Origin: Paenibacillus sp. MMS18-CY102
GTDB taxonomy: Bacteria > Bacillota > Bacilli > Paenibacillales > Paenibacillaceae
Assembly (NCBI RefSeq): GCF_009789195.1
Contig: NZ_WSTC01000042.1
Coordinates: forward strand, 1-46,775
DNA length: 46,775 bases
Reading direction: 5' to 3'
Positions 7,924-16,259 of the stretch are shown here, piece after piece; within the stretch, counting starts at the first letter, position 1; each line of letters starts with the position of its first letter. A model generated the notes under the pieces. That model made no database searches. It was not told the DNA's origin and saw nothing but the letters and a program-made list of their open reading frames with translations. The position numbers were made by a program, and so were the translations under genes.

Positions 7924-8625
7924 TTACAAATTTGTATACACTTGAAACTTGTAGCCGGAACCTCTCACCGTATGGATGTATCGCGGATTATGCGGATCGG
8001 CTTCAATTTTGCGGCGTAGCTTGTAAATATGTACCATCACCGTCTGCAAACTGCTCATCCGGCCCTCGGTCCATAATAGATCGTATAGCGTTTCGACGGA
8101 ATAAATGCGGTTAGGGTTTTTCGCCAATATGGCGAGAAGGCCAAATTCTTTGGAAGAGAGATTCACCTCGCTTCCATGAACAAGAACGCGTTGGCTGAAT
8201 AAATCGACCTCCAGATCGGGCAAGACAAGCAGATGCTGCTGGTGAACCGGAAACGCACGTTGGTTTCGTCGAATATGGGCCTTAATGCGGGCGAGCAGGA
8301 CATCCAGGTTGTACGGTCTCGTCATAATATCATCGCCACCTGACATGAGCGCCCGAATTTTCAGATGATCCTCATGATGGCTGCTTATAAAGAGAAGGGG
8401 CGTGTCAGTAGACTTGCGGAGCTCCAAGCATAATTCGATCCCGGCCAAATAAGGCATTTTGAGATCGAGCAGGAGCAGGTCTGCTTTATGTTGATGAAAT
8501 ACGTTGGATAGAAGGGGATTGTTGTACGATTCGCAGATGACTTCAAATCCATGGCTAGTTAAATAGCGGGCAACATGATGACAGATTTCACGATTTTCGT
8601 CGATGACAATAATTTTCTCTCGCAA
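7924..8625 (-). CDS. orphan OmpR-type response regulator with altered receiver
   Basis: The 233-residue protein keeps Asp54 (LLLDLKMP), the Asp-Glu pair at 9-10 and the serine of ISS. The conserved lysine is Arg103 (MTRPYN), however, so phosphorylation switching may be weakened or unusual. The C-terminal winged helix ends in VRGSGYKF. I chose the TTG at 8625, which has AGGGTGG 8 nt upstream. A longer reading would start inside a 22-bp LacI-type operator. No kinase gene is adjacent. The gene runs divergently from the large amylase, so a role in amylase control is attractive but is only an inference from position. Confidence 0.85.
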   Translation of the reverse strand: MREKIIVIDENREICHHVARYLTSHGFEVICESYNNPLLSNVFHQHKADLLLLDLKMPYLAGIELCLELRKSTDTPLLFISSHHEDHLKIRALMSGGDDIMTRPYNLDVLLARIKAHIRRNQRAFPVHQQHLLVLPDLEVDLFSQRVLVHGSEVNLSSKEFGLLAILAKNPNRIYSVETLYDLLWTEGRMSSLQTVMVHIYKLRRKIEADPHNPRYIHTVRGSGYKFQVYTNL

Positions 8626-8640
8626 GGAACGCACCACCCT

Positions 8641-8662
8641 TTTTGTGCAAACGTTTTCACAA
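8641..8662. promoter_or_regulatory. LacI/CcpA-type operator (cre-like), near-perfect palindrome
   Basis: The arms TTTGTG and CACAAA flank a core AAACGTTT-like centre; 10 of 11 base pairs are symmetric. The inner 14 bases TGCAAACGTTTTCA match the cre consensus at all but one position. It lies just upstream of the orphan response regulator and 330 bp before the amylase start. CcpA or a maltose-type LacI repressor would be the expected binder. Confidence 0.7.
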
Positions 8663-8857
8663 ACAGGTGTGGATCTCCAATACAACCAACGAAGGAAACC
8701 GCTTTCCTGTTCTGTCCAACTTCATTATAGGATTCAATCTCACATAATGACATTGGAGAATATTGAACGAAAAGGTGAAAAATATTGACTTCGGAATATA
8801 AATTCGAAAAGTTTAACAGCGCTTTAAGTTGGGCTGATACGATACTGATGTTTGCGA

Positions 8858-8871
8858 TGAAAGCGTTATCG
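8858..8871. promoter_or_regulatory. cre-like site upstream of the amylase
   Basis: TGAAAGCGTTATCG matches the CcpA cre consensus except at the last base, and it is set in a wider inverted repeat GCGAT...ATCGC. It lies about 100 bp before the amylase start. The weak -10 candidates just upstream (TACGAT at 8838-8843, or GATACT) would place it near the transcript start, a position typical of carbon catabolite repression. The rest of the 8672-8966 leader shows only the AGGAGG at 8949. Confidence 0.65.
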
Positions 8872-8966
8872 CGATAGGAGGGGTGCGAGGTTTATTAGTT
8901 TGCTAACAGGCCGAATCCGTTTGGTCCTGGCAATACGATGATCGATTTAGGAGGAATTAATCAAAA

Positions 8967-11900
8967 ATGGTTAAGGTAAAACGCTCTTTTCATGCTTTTC
9001 TTAGTCTAATGCTCTTCATATCCGTAATAGGCACATTGTCTTTCACGTCTGTTCAGCGGGCAGAAGCTGCCGAACTGCAGGATAAGCCGTTCAGCTGGGA
9101 TAATGCCAACGTTTATTTTGTGCTTACGGACCGCTTTAACAATGGCAATACGAGCAATGACAATTCGTACGGCAGGACGAGCAAGGATGCATGGGGGACT
9201 GATGTCGGTACCTTCCATGGCGGCGATATTAAAGGTTTGACGAAAAAGCTGCAAGAAGGCTACTTTACTGAGCTCGGCACGAATGCGATCTGGATCTCAG
9301 CGCCATGGGAGCAGATGCATGGCTGGGTTGGCGGTAAAGACGGAGACTTCGCCCATTACGGCTATCATGGCTACTATGGGCTAGATTTCACATCGATGGA
9401 TAAAAACATGGGAACGATCGAGGAAATGCGGGAGTTCGTCGACCTCGCGCATACGAAGGGGATTCGGGTTATCCTCGATGTGATCATGAACCATACCGCT
9501 TATCCGACGCTAAAGGATATGGCCGATTTCCATTACGGCGACATGGGCGGATTAACTGGAACTTGGGCACCGGATAAGAGCAAGGGGCAAAACTTCCATA
9601 CCCACAACGAAATCATGAATACGCAAAATGCTACAGCTTGGGCTTCGTGGTGGGGCAAAGACTGGATTCGTGCGTCGAACATAGCAGGTTACGATAACTG
9701 CGGCGGCGGCGATCTTACGATGTGCGTCGGATTCCTGCCTGACATTAAGACAGAGTCGACGGGCGGCGTAGCGCTTCCTCCATTGTTGAAGAACAAGTGG
9801 GCGGCGGAAAGCACAGGCTTTGACAATTGGATCGTCCCAGCGGCGAAGCAATACCGTAAAGATTTGAACATCGCGCCTAAAGACTATATGGTGAAATGGT
9901 TATCCTCTTGGGTTGAGGAATTCGGCATCGACGGTTTCCGTGCCGATACGGCCAAGCATATCGAAACGAACCGTTGGGCGCAGCTGAAGACAGAAGCGAG
10001 CGCGGCACTCCAGAAGTGGAGACAGAATAATCCGACTAAGCCAGGTGCGCAATGGAAGGACAACTTCTGGATGACGGCTGAAGTATTCGGACATGGCCTT
10101 GGCAGAAGCAGCTATTTTGACAACGGGTTTGATTCGGTCATCAACTTCTCCTTCCAAACTTCGACGATGACGGATTTGGAGGGCCTGTTCTCCAGGTATG
10201 CAACGGAATTGAACGGCAGTACGCCGAACTACAATATGCTGAGCTATCTGTCCTCGCATGATACGTCTTTGTATGATCGCAACAATCTGATCCAAGCAGG
10301 GACAGCCATGCTGCTGCTGCCTGGCGGCGTGCAGACGTTCTATGGGGATGAAACGGCAAGACAGCTCGGTAACGGTGGCTCCGATCCGCAGCAGGGAACA
10401 CGTTCTGACATGAATTGGAACAGTATCAACCAAAACGTTCTGTCCCATTGGCAGAAAATCGGGAAATTCAGAAATAATCATATTGCTGTAGGGGCAGGAG
10501 CCCATAAGAAGCTAGCGGATGGCCCATACACCTTCGCTCGTACGTATGAGAAGGATGGGTTAATGGATAAAGTTGTTGTTGCTGCAGGAGCATCAGGCAC
10601 GGTTGATGTAACGGTAGCGGGGATTTTCGAGGACGGTGAAGCGGTCCGTGATGCTTATACCGGTGCAGAAACCGTCGTAGCCGGCGGCAAAGCAAGATTT
10701 ACGGCAGGCACGAACGGGCTCATTTTGATTGAAAGCGTGAAGGGAATGGTTGTCGGCTTGCCGCAACTAAGCGCAACGCCAGCTGGCGGCAAGTTTAAGA
10801 CGGATACGCAGTCGATAACGCTGCAAGTGACTGGCGCGACCACCGGCAAATATACGCTGGACGGCAGCGACCCTGCTACGGGCACGGCATTCGCTAATGG
10901 CGATTCGATCACCATCGGTGCGAATATGGCGTTTAACGATACGTTGACGCTGCGCTTGTATGCCGAGAATGACAAGGGCACGAACAAAACGTCCTATACG
11001 TTCACCAAAGCTGATCCGAACGCCAAGCTGCAGGTCTATTTCAAGAAGCCTGCTGACTGGGGAACGCCGCAAGTATACTTCTATGAAACGCTGCCGAAAC
11101 AAACCGAGCCGCTGTGGGCTTCTGCCCCTGCGATGGAGAGTGCCGGCGGAGACTGGTATGTTTATACGTTCGACACTGCCGAGAAGGCGACGATTATTTT
11201 CAAAGACAGCACGAATAAACAGCTCCCAGCGAAAAATCTGGCAGGCTTCACAAGAACGTCGACTGGCTGGTTCGATGGCAGCACATGGAGTGACACGGAT
11301 CCGCGCGGACAGATCACGAAGCCGACGGCACCTGCTAACTTGACTGCTTCTGCCAAGACCGCAACGACAGTATCTTTAACATGGACGGCATCGACAGATA
11401 GCGTTCCGATCTCGGGCTATGACGTCTATCGCAATCAAGTCAAGGTGGGCACGGCTAGTGGCACAACTTATTCAGATACTGGCTTAACGCAGGCAACGCA
11501 GTACTTGTATAAAGTAATCGCGAAGAACTCGTCGGGGGGATCCTCGGATCCTAGTAATGAACTAAGCGTAACAACCCTGCAGGGCGGAACAGAAAGCGCG
11601 GTAACCATCTATTACAAAAAAGGATTTGCAACGCCTTATATCCATTATCGTGTTGAAGGCGGCACGTGGACGACAGCTCCTGGCGCCAAAATGGCCGATT
11701 CCGAAATTGCCGGTTACGCCAAATTCACCATTAACACGACATCCCGAGTGGAGGCGGCTTTCAATAACGGCAGCGGAAGCTGGGACAGCAATGCAACGAA
11801 AAACTATTTCTTCAATCAAGGGGACAACACGTACACGCCAGGCGCGAATGGTGCCGCGGGCACTATAGTTGCGGGTAAACCAGGCCTTCCGCCTGAAGGC

Positions 11901-13994
11901 AATAAAGTAACGGTTTATTACAAGCAAGGGTTTAATCCAGGTTACATCCACTATCGTCCAGAAGGCGGCGCGTGGACAACTTCGCCAGGCGTGAAGATGG
12001 AGAACGATGCGGCTAACCCGGGCTATAGCAAAATTACGATCGACATCGGCACAGCTACAAGAATGGAAGCTTGCTTCAATAACGGCAGCGGAAGCTGGGA
12101 TAGCAATTCGTCGAAAAACTACTTCTTTGCTATCGGAGACAACACATTCGTCCCAGGTGCGAATGGAGCAGCAGGCACAGTGACACCGGGCAAGCCTGGC
12201 CTTCCTCCAGTAGGCAACAAAGTAACGGTTTACTACAAGCAAGGGTTCAATCCAGCCAATATTCACTACCGCCCTGAAGGCGGCACATGGACAGCGGTTC
12301 CGGGCGTGAAGATGGAGAATGACCCGGCTAACGTTGGCTACAGCAAGATTACGATCGATATCGGATCTGCGACAAGACTGGAAGCTTGCTTCAATAACGG
12401 CAGCGGCACTTGGGATAACAATGCGGCCAAAAATTACTTCTTCAATGTAGGCAACAACACCTACACGCCGGGCGCGAACAATGCTCCGGGGAAAGTGGAG
12501 CTCGGGGTTGCTCCTGGAGACACCACGCCTCCTTCAGTACCGGGCAGTGTAAATGCTGCCGTAAACACCGGCACGCCGAAGTCCGTAACGCTTACTTGGA
12601 GCGCATCTAACGACAATCTCGCAGTGGTAGGCTATGAAATCCTCCGCACTTCGGGCACGGATGCTCCCGTTAAATTCACTGTCGGGAACGTACTGACGTA
12701 TACGGACAGTACGGTTGTAGTTGGCAAAACGTACCAGTATCAAGTGCGTGCTTTGGATGCTGCAGGCAACGTCTCCTCGTACAGCGCAGCAGCAACGGCC
12801 ATCATTCTTGGAGATAGCGTAGTGGACACGGTTGCCCCTACGAAACCTACGGGAGTGGCGGGTACGCCTGCTCCAACATCGGTTGCACTGAATTGGACAG
12901 CTTCGACGGATGCTGTCGGCGTAACGGGATACGAGATTTATAGGGACGGCGTTAAGAAGGGAACCTCTGCTACAGTTTCGTATACAGATACGGGACTTAC
13001 GCCAGAAACGTCTTACATTTATACGGTCAAAGCGTATGACCTGGCTGGCAACCTATCCGATGCAAGCGATGCGATTACGGCCGTAACGCCGAAACAGCCG
13101 GTTGTACAACCTGGCGGCAGCAAGCCCTACTCGACGAACCCTACCTTTGGCAAACGAGTATCTACGCCGATGGTCATCGACGGGGTGAATGGCGGACAAT
13201 GGACTAGCGATATGCTTATCGCAATCGATATGGCCGGCGACGACCCGCGTTCCCTTGGCAGCAACTGGGCGATGCACGAAACGCCGATGGACCTGACGCA
13301 TCTGTGGGCCGCATGGGATGACCAGAATTTATACTTGGCATGGCAGTACGTAGATGTGACTGACATTATTGATCCGGCGAATGCGGGTTCATCGGGCGGA
13401 ACGCCAATCCGCTCCATGGATTTGCCGCAAACGATAGCGATCGACACGATTGCAGGCGCAGGCGCATCCATTGATATGTGGAAGAAAAATGGCGGAAAAC
13501 CGATCTGGGGAGGCACAAACCTGCCGGATTACCAGTTTAACATTGCTTCGAAGATGTATCATACGGGCTATCTCTCCAAAGCGATTAACGGCGTCTTCCC
13601 GGTTGATGACGGCGGCATAAACTATAAGACGGGTGCGCAAGCCGGCATCGAAGTGAAATTCGCGGCTGGCAACGGATCAAGCACGCTGTGGGGCGTTAAG
13701 GATGCTGATGATGTGGCAAAAGCGAGCGCGTTGGTCGATTTCATCGCACTAGGCCACAATGTCAATCGCGATACGTTCTATGAGGCGAAAATTCCGCTGA
13801 GCGCCATTGGCAATCCTAACATTGAGGCGAATGGCATCGGCGTTATGCTGCACCAAGGCGAATTCTCGCCGATGGATACATTGCCTAATGATCCAGCAAC
13901 CTCGAATACGCCTGGCGTTTCGGAGTCCAACTCCCCTCTGGAATGGGCAGACATTGACTTATTAACGGTTCCTTTCGCTCGAATTGGCAGGTAA
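8967..13994 (+). CDS. secreted modular alpha-amylase, MalS-type GH13 with CBM26, CBM25 and FN3 modules
   Basis: This 1675-residue extracellular starch hydrolase begins with a signal peptide cut near AEA-AE (35). The GH13 domain (about 40-590) closely follows the E. coli MalS pattern (subfamily GH13_19): HGWVGG, HYGYHGYY, DLTMCVGFLPDIKTEST, RSDMNW. The catalytic residues are Asp327 (GFRADTAKH), Glu372 (MTAEVFGHG) and Asp432 (LSSHDTSL). Then come a chitobiase-C-like domain 597-685, a CBM26-like starch module 687-775, FN3 784-873, three CBM25 repeats 878-1185, FN3 1186-1285 and 1287-1377, and a final 290-residue domain resembling CBM9/DOMON-like folds. No sortase or SLH anchor is seen. The start has AGGAGG 12 nt upstream, rather far. 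MalS proper is periplasmic and lacks such a tail. Cre-like sites upstream suggest catabolite control. Confidence 0.92.
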   Translation: MVKVKRSFHAFLSLMLFISVIGTLSFTSVQRAEAAELQDKPFSWDNANVYFVLTDRFNNGNTSNDNSYGRTSKDAWGTDVGTFHGGDIKGLTKKLQEGYFTELGTNAIWISAPWEQMHGWVGGKDGDFAHYGYHGYYGLDFTSMDKNMGTIEEMREFVDLAHTKGIRVILDVIMNHTAYPTLKDMADFHYGDMGGLTGTWAPDKSKGQNFHTHNEIMNTQNATAWASWWGKDWIRASNIAGYDNCGGGDLTMCVGFLPDIKTESTGGVALPPLLKNKWAAESTGFDNWIVPAAKQYRKDLNIAPKDYMVKWLSSWVEEFGIDGFRADTAKHIETNRWAQLKTEASAALQKWRQNNPTKPGAQWKDNFWMTAEVFGHGLGRSSYFDNGFDSVINFSFQTSTMTDLEGLFSRYATELNGSTPNYNMLSYLSSHDTSLYDRNNLIQAGTAMLLLPGGVQTFYGDETARQLGNGGSDPQQGTRSDMNWNSINQNVLSHWQKIGKFRNNHIAVGAGAHKKLADGPYTFARTYEKDGLMDKVVVAAGASGTVDVTVAGIFEDGEAVRDAYTGAETVVAGGKARFTAGTNGLILIESVKGMVVGLPQLSATPAGGKFKTDTQSITLQVTGATTGKYTLDGSDPATGTAFANGDSITIGANMAFNDTLTLRLYAENDKGTNKTSYTFTKADPNAKLQVYFKKPADWGTPQVYFYETLPKQTEPLWASAPAMESAGGDWYVYTFDTAEKATIIFKDSTNKQLPAKNLAGFTRTSTGWFDGSTWSDTDPRGQITKPTAPANLTASAKTATTVSLTWTASTDSVPISGYDVYRNQVKVGTASGTTYSDTGLTQATQYLYKVIAKNSSGGSSDPSNELSVTTLQGGTESAVTIYYKKGFATPYIHYRVEGGTWTTAPGAKMADSEIAGYAKFTINTTSRVEAAFNNGSGSWDSNATKNYFFNQGDNTYTPGANGAAGTIVAGKPGLPPEGNKVTVYYKQGFNPGYIHYRPEGGAWTTSPGVKMENDAANPGYSKITIDIGTATRMEACFNNGSGSWDSNSSKNYFFAIGDNTFVPGANGAAGTVTPGKPGLPPVGNKVTVYYKQGFNPANIHYRPEGGTWTAVPGVKMENDPANVGYSKITIDIGSATRLEACFNNGSGTWDNNAAKNYFFNVGNNTYTPGANNAPGKVELGVAPGDTTPPSVPGSVNAAVNTGTPKSVTLTWSASNDNLAVVGYEILRTSGTDAPVKFTVGNVLTYTDSTVVVGKTYQYQVRALDAAGNVSSYSAAATAIILGDSVVDTVAPTKPTGVAGTPAPTSVALNWTASTDAVGVTGYEIYRDGVKKGTSATVSYTDTGLTPETSYIYTVKAYDLAGNLSDASDAITAVTPKQPVVQPGGSKPYSTNPTFGKRVSTPMVIDGVNGGQWTSDMLIAIDMAGDDPRSLGSNWAMHETPMDLTHLWAAWDDQNLYLAWQYVDVTDIIDPANAGSSGGTPIRSMDLPQTIAIDTIAGAGASIDMWKKNGGKPIWGGTNLPDYQFNIASKMYHTGYLSKAINGVFPVDDGGINYKTGAQAGIEVKFAAGNGSSTLWGVKDADDVAKASALVDFIALGHNVNRDTFYEAKIPLSAIGNPNIEANGIGVMLHQGEFSPMDTLPNDPATSNTPGVSESNSPLEWADIDLLTVPFARIGR
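11601..12510 (+). repeat. three tandem CBM25-coding repeats
   Basis: Units start near 11601, 11907 and 12222, so they are 306 and 315 bp apart. Each encodes a VYYKQGF...IHYR...W...FNNGSG.WD...KNYFF core. Units 2 and 3 are closer to each other than to unit 1, which suggests a later duplication. Confidence 0.85.
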
Positions 13995-14018
13995 TCCGCA
14001 ATAAGCAGCATTACGTGA

Positions 14019-14060
14019 AGATCCCCAAGCCGCGATGAAGCAGCTTGGGGATCTATTTTA
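14019..14060. terminator. terminator between amylase and convergent kinase gene
   Basis: AGATCCCCAAGC (14019-14030) and GCTTGGGGATCT (14043-14054) form a 12-bp perfect stem followed by ATTTTA. The stop codon of the kinase gene on the other strand is next to it. Confidence 0.85.
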
Positions 14061-15395
14061 CTTCGGCAAAATAATCTCGAATACGGTTTGCGCAGCTTCA
14101 TCCGATAATCGGAGAGAGCCTTGATGCAGCTCCACTGTCCGGTGGGCGATGGCTAAGCCAAGCCCTGTTCCTCCTGTCCTTTGGGTCATCGGCCCTTTCA
14201 CGAAAGGCTGAAATAAGGTATCCCTCAGTTCCGAAGGAATGCCGGCGCCATTATCGCATACTAGGATGCGTGCTGCATTCGTAGTTTCTTCCAATCGAAT
14301 CGAAACTTGCGTCCCTTCGATATTATGCTGCAAGGCGTTTGCAAGCAGATTGGAAAGCGCGCGATACAGCAGCTTTTCGTTCATGGGCACAAACAGCTGT
14401 GTTTCGGGAATGTGGATTTCAATCTGAAAACCTTTGTTCTCGAATATATCATAAAATTCAATCGCTAGATTTCGCAGCAGCTCAGCAAGGTCGCACTGCT
14501 CTGAAGCAAAGGGATAGTCGGGGCTCTCCAGCATGGCTAACTGAACCATATCTTCAATGAGCGAGGTAACGGTTTGGGACTTTCGATAAATAATGTCCAA
14601 ATATTGCTGCTGCCGCTCCGGATTGTCTGCCATCCCTAGCTGCAGCGCTTTGGCGTAGCCTTGGATTGTCGTAGTTGGAGTCTTCAGGTCATGCGACAGG
14701 TCCAGCATCATTCTTTGTTTGATCGCTTCGAGCTCTTTCATTTCTCGCTCGGCATGCTCTAGAGCTGCAGCCATTTGGTTGAAATGCTCTTGTATTTGCG
14801 CGAATTCATAATTGGACTTATAGGAGAGGCGCTCTTGGTACTTGCCGTCTCTCATTCTCCGAATTCCGCGCACTATTTTCTCAAGTGGGCCTGTAATCCG
14901 ATTTGCTGTCCATCTGCTGAACAGATAGACAGCTAATAGAAACGATAGCAGCAGGGCGAAATTAATATAGAGATGAACATAAGCGCCGCGCTTAGGCATC
15001 ATTGCAAGCAGATAGTAGGTTTGGCCAGACTCGCTTGGGAAGGAAGCCAATGTTGTTTTATAAGGGCGACCGGTTCCGTCTTCAAGCAATTGCAGCAGCT
15101 CTTCCGAGGAATAACGATCCGCTTTCGTCCCGTTAACTTCTCCTCTGGCATAAACCACATGTTTGCGTTCATCCAAGATTTGAATAGCGCCTGAAGCACC
15201 TTCGACTTTGTCATAAGGAATGCGCTCATAATCAGGGCGAACGAGCGTGCCGGCCGTAATCTCATGGCTTCTGCCTAGATCCAACCCTTCACGGATGAGG
15301 AAACCAAGCGTCGAATACAAGAGCATGACCGTGATGCCAAATAGGACATAAGATTTGGTCAAGGTGGCAAATAGCCGCCTTTGTTTGTGCTTCAA
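14058..15395 (-). CDS. sensor histidine kinase
   Basis: The 445-residue kinase has TM1 about 15-33, an outside domain 34-140, TM2 140-161, HAMP 162-215, and HisKA with His235 (LSHDLKTPTTTIQGY). The ATPase domain has NLLANALQHN, CDNGAGIP and GGTGLGLAIAH. A TTG start at 15395 lies one base after the stop of the regulator gene, with AGGAGGA inside the last regulator codons, so the two are translationally linked. The layout resembles kinases that control cell-wall or antibiotic response genes. The divergent beta-lactamase-like and S41 genes are the likely targets (inference). Confidence 0.9.
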   Translation of the reverse strand: MKHKQRRLFATLTKSYVLFGITVMLLYSTLGFLIREGLDLGRSHEITAGTLVRPDYERIPYDKVEGASGAIQILDERKHVVYARGEVNGTKADRYSSEELLQLLEDGTGRPYKTTLASFPSESGQTYYLLAMMPKRGAYVHLYINFALLLSFLLAVYLFSRWTANRITGPLEKIVRGIRRMRDGKYQERLSYKSNYEFAQIQEHFNQMAAALEHAEREMKELEAIKQRMMLDLSHDLKTPTTTIQGYAKALQLGMADNPERQQQYLDIIYRKSQTVTSLIEDMVQLAMLESPDYPFASEQCDLAELLRNLAIEFYDIFENKGFQIEIHIPETQLFVPMNEKLLYRALSNLLANALQHNIEGTQVSIRLEETTNAARILVCDNGAGIPSELRDTLFQPFVKGPMTQRTGGTGLGLAIAHRTVELHQGSLRLSDEAAQTVFEIILPK

Positions 15396-15396
15396 G

Positions 15397-16104
15397 CTAA
15401 TCCTCCTTTGCTTGGAATTTGTAACCGAGCCCCCTCACCGTCAGGATATGCCTTGGCTGTTTAGGCAGCTCCTCGATCTTCTCCCGCAGGCGCGAGATTT
15501 GAACCATAATCGCGTTATCGTCCCCTAAGTACAGATCTGACCAAACAAGCTCAAATAAGTGCTGCTTCGTAAAAATTTTGCCGGGTGAAAGCATGAACGT
15601 TTTTAGCAGCCTGTACTCCAATGAAGTGAGAGAAATAGGCTCATCTCCCCGAAGCAAGGTGCAAGATGAATGGTTCAAAACCAAATGGCCCAGTGTTGTT
15701 GTATCTGCAGGCTGTTCCGGAACGCTTGGCTTATTAAATTCGTTCGCACGCCGCAGCTGGGCTTGTACTCGTGCGACCACTTCAAGAGGATTGAACGGTT
15801 TTGCGATGAAATCATCGGCTCCAAGCCCGAGCCCTAATATTTTGTCATAGTCGCTGTTTCGCGCAGAAATGACGATCACCGGAAAGGTGTGAATCGTTCT
15901 TATATGTTTGAGTAAGGTGTAGCCGTCCATCAACGGCATGTTAATATCAAGAATCGCGAGATCGATGCAGCGATGCTGGAGCAGCTGCCAAGCTTCGCTT
16001 CCGTTATAAGCTACAATGGCCTGATAGCCTTCTTTCTCCAAAAAAAGCTGAAGCAGCTCTGCAATTTCAATCTCGTCATCTGCGATCAGAATCGTCATGT
16101 CCAT
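15397..16104 (-). CDS. OmpR-family response regulator
   Basis: This 235-residue regulator has Asp9/Asp10, phospho-acceptor Asp53 (ILDINMP) and Lys102 (AKPF), all standard. The DNA-binding domain ends in VRGLGYKF. AGAGGA lies 9 nt before the ATG at 16104; the longer in-frame start would cover the intergenic operator. It is first in an operon with the kinase. The ACCTTAC direct repeat in its own upstream region is a good candidate for its binding site, controlling both itself and the divergent hydrolase operon. Confidence 0.92.
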   Translation of the reverse strand: MDMTILIADDEIEIAELLQLFLEKEGYQAIVAYNGSEAWQLLQHRCIDLAILDINMPLMDGYTLLKHIRTIHTFPVIVISARNSDYDKILGLGLGADDFIAKPFNPLEVVARVQAQLRRANEFNKPSVPEQPADTTTLGHLVLNHSSCTLLRGDEPISLTSLEYRLLKTFMLSPGKIFTKQHLFELVWSDLYLGDDNAIMVQISRLREKIEELPKQPRHILTVRGLGYKFQAKED

Positions 16105-16170
16105 ACTGGATGTTCCTCTCTGCGTGATCTTAGCATTACATTTCGCTTCAAACCATTTGTTTCCTTCCAT

Positions 16171-16188
16171 GTAAGGTAAAAGTAAGGT
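16171..16188. promoter_or_regulatory. direct-repeat operator GTAAGGT/GTAAGGT, 11-bp spacing
   Basis: GTAAGGT at 16171-16177 and 16182-16188, start to start 11 bp, in the divergent region between the response regulator and the serine hydrolase. Tandem half-sites one helical turn apart are the usual target of OmpR-type regulators. Confidence 0.65.
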
Positions 16189-16259
16189 TGCAGACAGTTG
16201 GGAGAAAGGAGGGGCTGCTAAACTGCATATAAGGAAAATGAGTGGGGAGGGAATGTTTA

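Noticed and set aside
8626-8685. A 20-codon longer N-terminus of the orphan response regulator
   Set aside because: It would be encoded by a 22-bp palindromic operator and give an atypical receiver start; the TTG at 8625 has a proper ribosome site.
11562-12266. A 234-codon antisense frame across the CBM25 repeats
   Set aside because: It mirrors the repeats of the coding strand and has no start signals.
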